This document shows, in pieces, positions 14,257 through 15,933 of a DNA stretch of 15,933 bases. The DNA is from an uncultured Oscillospiraceae bacterium. GTDB taxonomy: Bacteria; Bacillota; Clostridia; Oscillospirales; Ruminococcaceae. A program made the translations under genes and the position numbers. Below the pieces are notes generated by a model. That model had not been told where the DNA came from, did no database searches, and worked only from the letters and a program-made list of their open reading frames with translations. Where the stretch lies: positions 1 to 15,933 of the forward strand of contig CAJTMU010000048.1 in the NCBI GenBank assembly GCA_910577365.1. The letters run 5' to 3'. How positions within the stretch are numbered: position 1 is the first letter of the stretch; every line of letters starts with the position of its first letter.

Positions 14257-15775
14257 AGAGCTTTTAAAGAATTTTTCCTTATTAAAAAGAATAATCAGCC
14301 CCGTTGACAGCACGGCGGAAAGAACCGATCTGTCAGCGCTGGAAAGGCTGATCTTCACTCAATTGCCCGAAACGCTGGCTGACAACGCGCCGTCGAATTT
14401 TCCGCAGCTCTATTTCGATTTTAAATATGAATATGAGCGCTTCAAGGATTTTATATTGTATGAAAAGCTGATCAGCAAGAATGTGGTGGCGCTCGGCGGC
14501 GGTTTTTCCAGCGGAAAATCCAGCTTTCTGAACTGCCTGCTGGATCAGAAGGTGCTGCCGGCAAATATAAATCCGTCAACCTCCGTGCCGGCTTATCTGG
14601 TGCACGATGATACTTCCTCGGTATACGGTATAAACACATTCGGCAGCCGTATTGATATGGAATTCGATGAGGTTAAGGCAATATCCCACGGCTTCGGTAA
14701 GACCGAGGACGAGAGCGAGGCAACTCTGGGACATATTCTTGAAAGCATATTCATATCCTCGCCGGCTCAGCGGTTTGAGAATATCGCGCTGCTGGATACT
14801 CCCGGGTATTCCAAGGCGGAAAGCTCGGATTATTCCGCAAAGACCGATGAAAAGATAGCCAGAGCACAGCTTAATTCCAGCAACTATATTCTGTGGTTCG
14901 TGCAGGCTGACGCGGGAACTATCACCGAGGAGGATATAAAATTTATCAATTCGCTCAACAAGGATATTCCGCGCCTGATAATCGTAAACAAGGCTGACAA
15001 GCGTCCTCCCGAGGAGATCGCGGCGGTAGTCGCGAAGATAAAAGAGGTGCTTGATATTAAGGGAGTTCCCTATGTGGACGTGCTTACCTTTTCCCGCAAA
15101 AAAGACTTTCACGATGACAGAGAGAAAATATACGCGCAGCTTGACGAGTGGAACAAGGCAGTGTATGAGAGCCGTTTCGCGTACAATTTCAAAGTGCTGT
15201 TTACCAAGTGCAAGGAATTTTACGATGAAAGCATCGACGAGGAAAGCAAGCGGCTTAACCGCCTGAATAAAGCGGTCACATTATCAACGGACGACACCGT
15301 GACCGAGTGTCTTACCTCTCTTTTAAGTGAAATTAAGCGCAGCATAACCGATCTGAAAGACCGCAAGGAAAGCCTGAAACAGCTTCAGAACGAATTTTTC
15401 GGCGAGATAAAGAGGGTAGGGGACGCGGTCAATATAACCATGCCCGAGCCCTCGGAGATCGATCTTATACGCGACAAGGCGGTAGACCCTAAGTCGGTTC
15501 TGGACGAGTATTGCCTGAAGAACGGCATTAAGCCGAATGCCGATCTGGCGATAAGTCTTGTGAATATATTCGCGGACATAAAGCCCGTGTATGAGGGTGT
15601 AAGAAAGGTCAGGGAGATCGATTCCGAGCTGTCGAAGTCGGTTTACGACGCGATAAATATTGACGCGACGGATATCAAGTTTGATTTTTCCTTTGAGGGA
15701 ATAAGTGAAAAAGCAGGTTCTATCAGCACAGCGGTAAAAAATTTAAAGGTAAATGCGAAAGGGGTAAATCTGTGA
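14246..15775 (+). CDS. Second dynamin-like GTPase (soluble partner)
   Basis: This 509-aa dynamin-family GTPase differs from its neighbour. An N-terminal helical extension (about 1-75) precedes G1 GGFSSGKSS (85-93), the G2 region NPSTSVPAY (109-117), G3 DTPG (184-187) and a canonical G4 NKAD (248-251). The C-terminal 200 residues are helical (D-E-E-S-K-R-L-N-R-L, then L-S-E-I-K-R-S-I-T-D-L-K) and resemble a dynamin stalk. No hydrophobic segment long enough for membrane insertion is visible, so it probably depends on the 551-aa partner for membrane contact. The ATG at 14246 overlaps the upstream gene by 11 nt and has AGAGG 8 nt before it. The stop TGA overlaps the next start (TGATG). Asymmetric pairs with one membrane-active and one soluble GTPase are known among bacterial dynamins. 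Confidence 0.9.
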   Translation: MEFEELLKNFSLLKRIISPVDSTAERTDLSALERLIFTQLPETLADNAPSNFPQLYFDFKYEYERFKDFILYEKLISKNVVALGGGFSSGKSSFLNCLLDQKVLPANINPSTSVPAYLVHDDTSSVYGINTFGSRIDMEFDEVKAISHGFGKTEDESEATLGHILESIFISSPAQRFENIALLDTPGYSKAESSDYSAKTDEKIARAQLNSSNYILWFVQADAGTITEEDIKFINSLNKDIPRLIIVNKADKRPPEEIAAVVAKIKEVLDIKGVPYVDVLTFSRKKDFHDDREKIYAQLDEWNKAVYESRFAYNFKVLFTKCKEFYDESIDEESKRLNRLNKAVTLSTDDTVTECLTSLLSEIKRSITDLKDRKESLKQLQNEFFGEIKRVGDAVNITMPEPSEIDLIRDKAVDPKSVLDEYCLKNGIKPNADLAISLVNIFADIKPVYEGVRKVREIDSELSKSVYDAINIDATDIKFDFSFEGISEKAGSISTAVKNLKVNAKGVNL

Positions 15776-15933
15776 TGGCAAAAAAAGCGGTAAATACAGC
15801 GGTTGAAACTATCCGCACAAATATGGAAAAGGAGCGCCCGAAAAATCACCCGATAAAGGAGCACCCGCTTTCGGAGTGCGATGAATATGTCCGCAAGCTC
15901 TACATTGACGCTCTCTGCGTGATAGCGCAGTAT
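15775..15933 (+). CDS. Start of a second helical protein paralogous to the 360-aa protein (runs off right edge)
   Basis: Only 53 residues are in the window. Residues 24-53 (N-H-P-I-K-E-H-P-L, then C-D-E-Y-V-R-K-L-Y) align without gaps to residues 43-72 of the gene at 11505. Shared positions include PI, HPL, DEY, K-Y, L, V and A. The two genes therefore belong to one family and flank the GTPase pair. The ATG at 15775 overlaps the upstream stop by one base. An in-frame GTG at 15772 is an alternative, with AAAGGGG (15758-15764) at better spacing for it. The C-terminal half, which differs in composition in the other copy, lies outside the window. Confidence 0.8.
   Translation, partial: MAKKAVNTAVETIRTNMEKERPKNHPIKEHPLSECDEYVRKLYIDALCVIAQY

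Noticed and set aside
14576..15112. Minus-strand open frame of 178 codons
   Set aside because: It lies opposite the GTP-binding motifs of the second dynamin-like gene and has no plausible start site.
1..15933. CRISPR arrays, tRNA or rRNA genes, transposases, integrases, attachment sites and retron or reverse-transcriptase signatures
   Set aside because: None was seen: no regularly spaced repeats, no cloverleaf-like sequence, and no open frame with DDE, recombinase or reverse transcriptase motifs.

Overview
The window looks like a defence island from a low-to-mid GC Gram-positive bacterium. A Clostridia relative of the Ruminococcus/Oscillospiraceae type is my guess. The basis is strong AGGAGG-type ribosome binding sites, near-consensus sigma-A promoters (TTGxxx-17-TATAAT, often with an extended TGn) and the mix of codon usage. 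No rRNA, tRNA, CRISPR array or insertion sequence is visible.

Left part (1-7703, minus strand). A type I restriction-modification operon runs off the left edge: hsdR (276-2612) and then, 3 bp downstream, the first 90 codons of hsdM. hsdS presumably lies outside the window. Upstream of hsdR is a very large gene (2840-7642, 1600 aa). It fuses a DEDDh 3'-5' exonuclease, a four-cysteine cluster, a RecQ-type SF2 helicase and a UvrD-type SF1 helicase in one chain. hsdR and the fusion gene each have their own, strikingly similar promoter.

Middle (7704-8230). A divergently transcribed small XRE-family repressor gene (7883-8194) has a promoter embedded in a cluster of AGATAT inverted repeats. It ends in a textbook intrinsic terminator (8201-8230).

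Right part (8231-15933, plus strand). About 7.6 kb of closely packed genes reads rightward off the edge: a cysteine-rich 166-aa protein, an unknown 450-aa protein, an unknown protein of about 280 aa whose C-terminus looks frameshifted, a 75-aa zinc-finger-like protein, a 360-aa helical (possibly TerB-like) protein with an AT-rich and apparently foreign C-terminal half, two different dynamin-like GTPases in tandem (551 aa with a membrane segment; 509 aa soluble), and the start of a second copy of the 360-aa protein family. Three promoters are visible (8276-8304, 8831-8859, 11176-11204). Two carry CCGGAAAAA in the spacer, and two promoter regions share an 11-bp word, GTACCGGAAAA. This suggests common control.

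Interpretation. The tandem dynamin-like GTPases recall bacterial membrane-guarding dynamin systems such as Eleos (LeoA/LeoBC). The accompanying proteins (Cys-rich, zinc-finger-like, duplicated helical proteins with exchangeable C-termini) are not a set I recognise. This rightward block is the best candidate for an undescribed multi-gene defence system. Function is inferred from domains and neighbourhood only.
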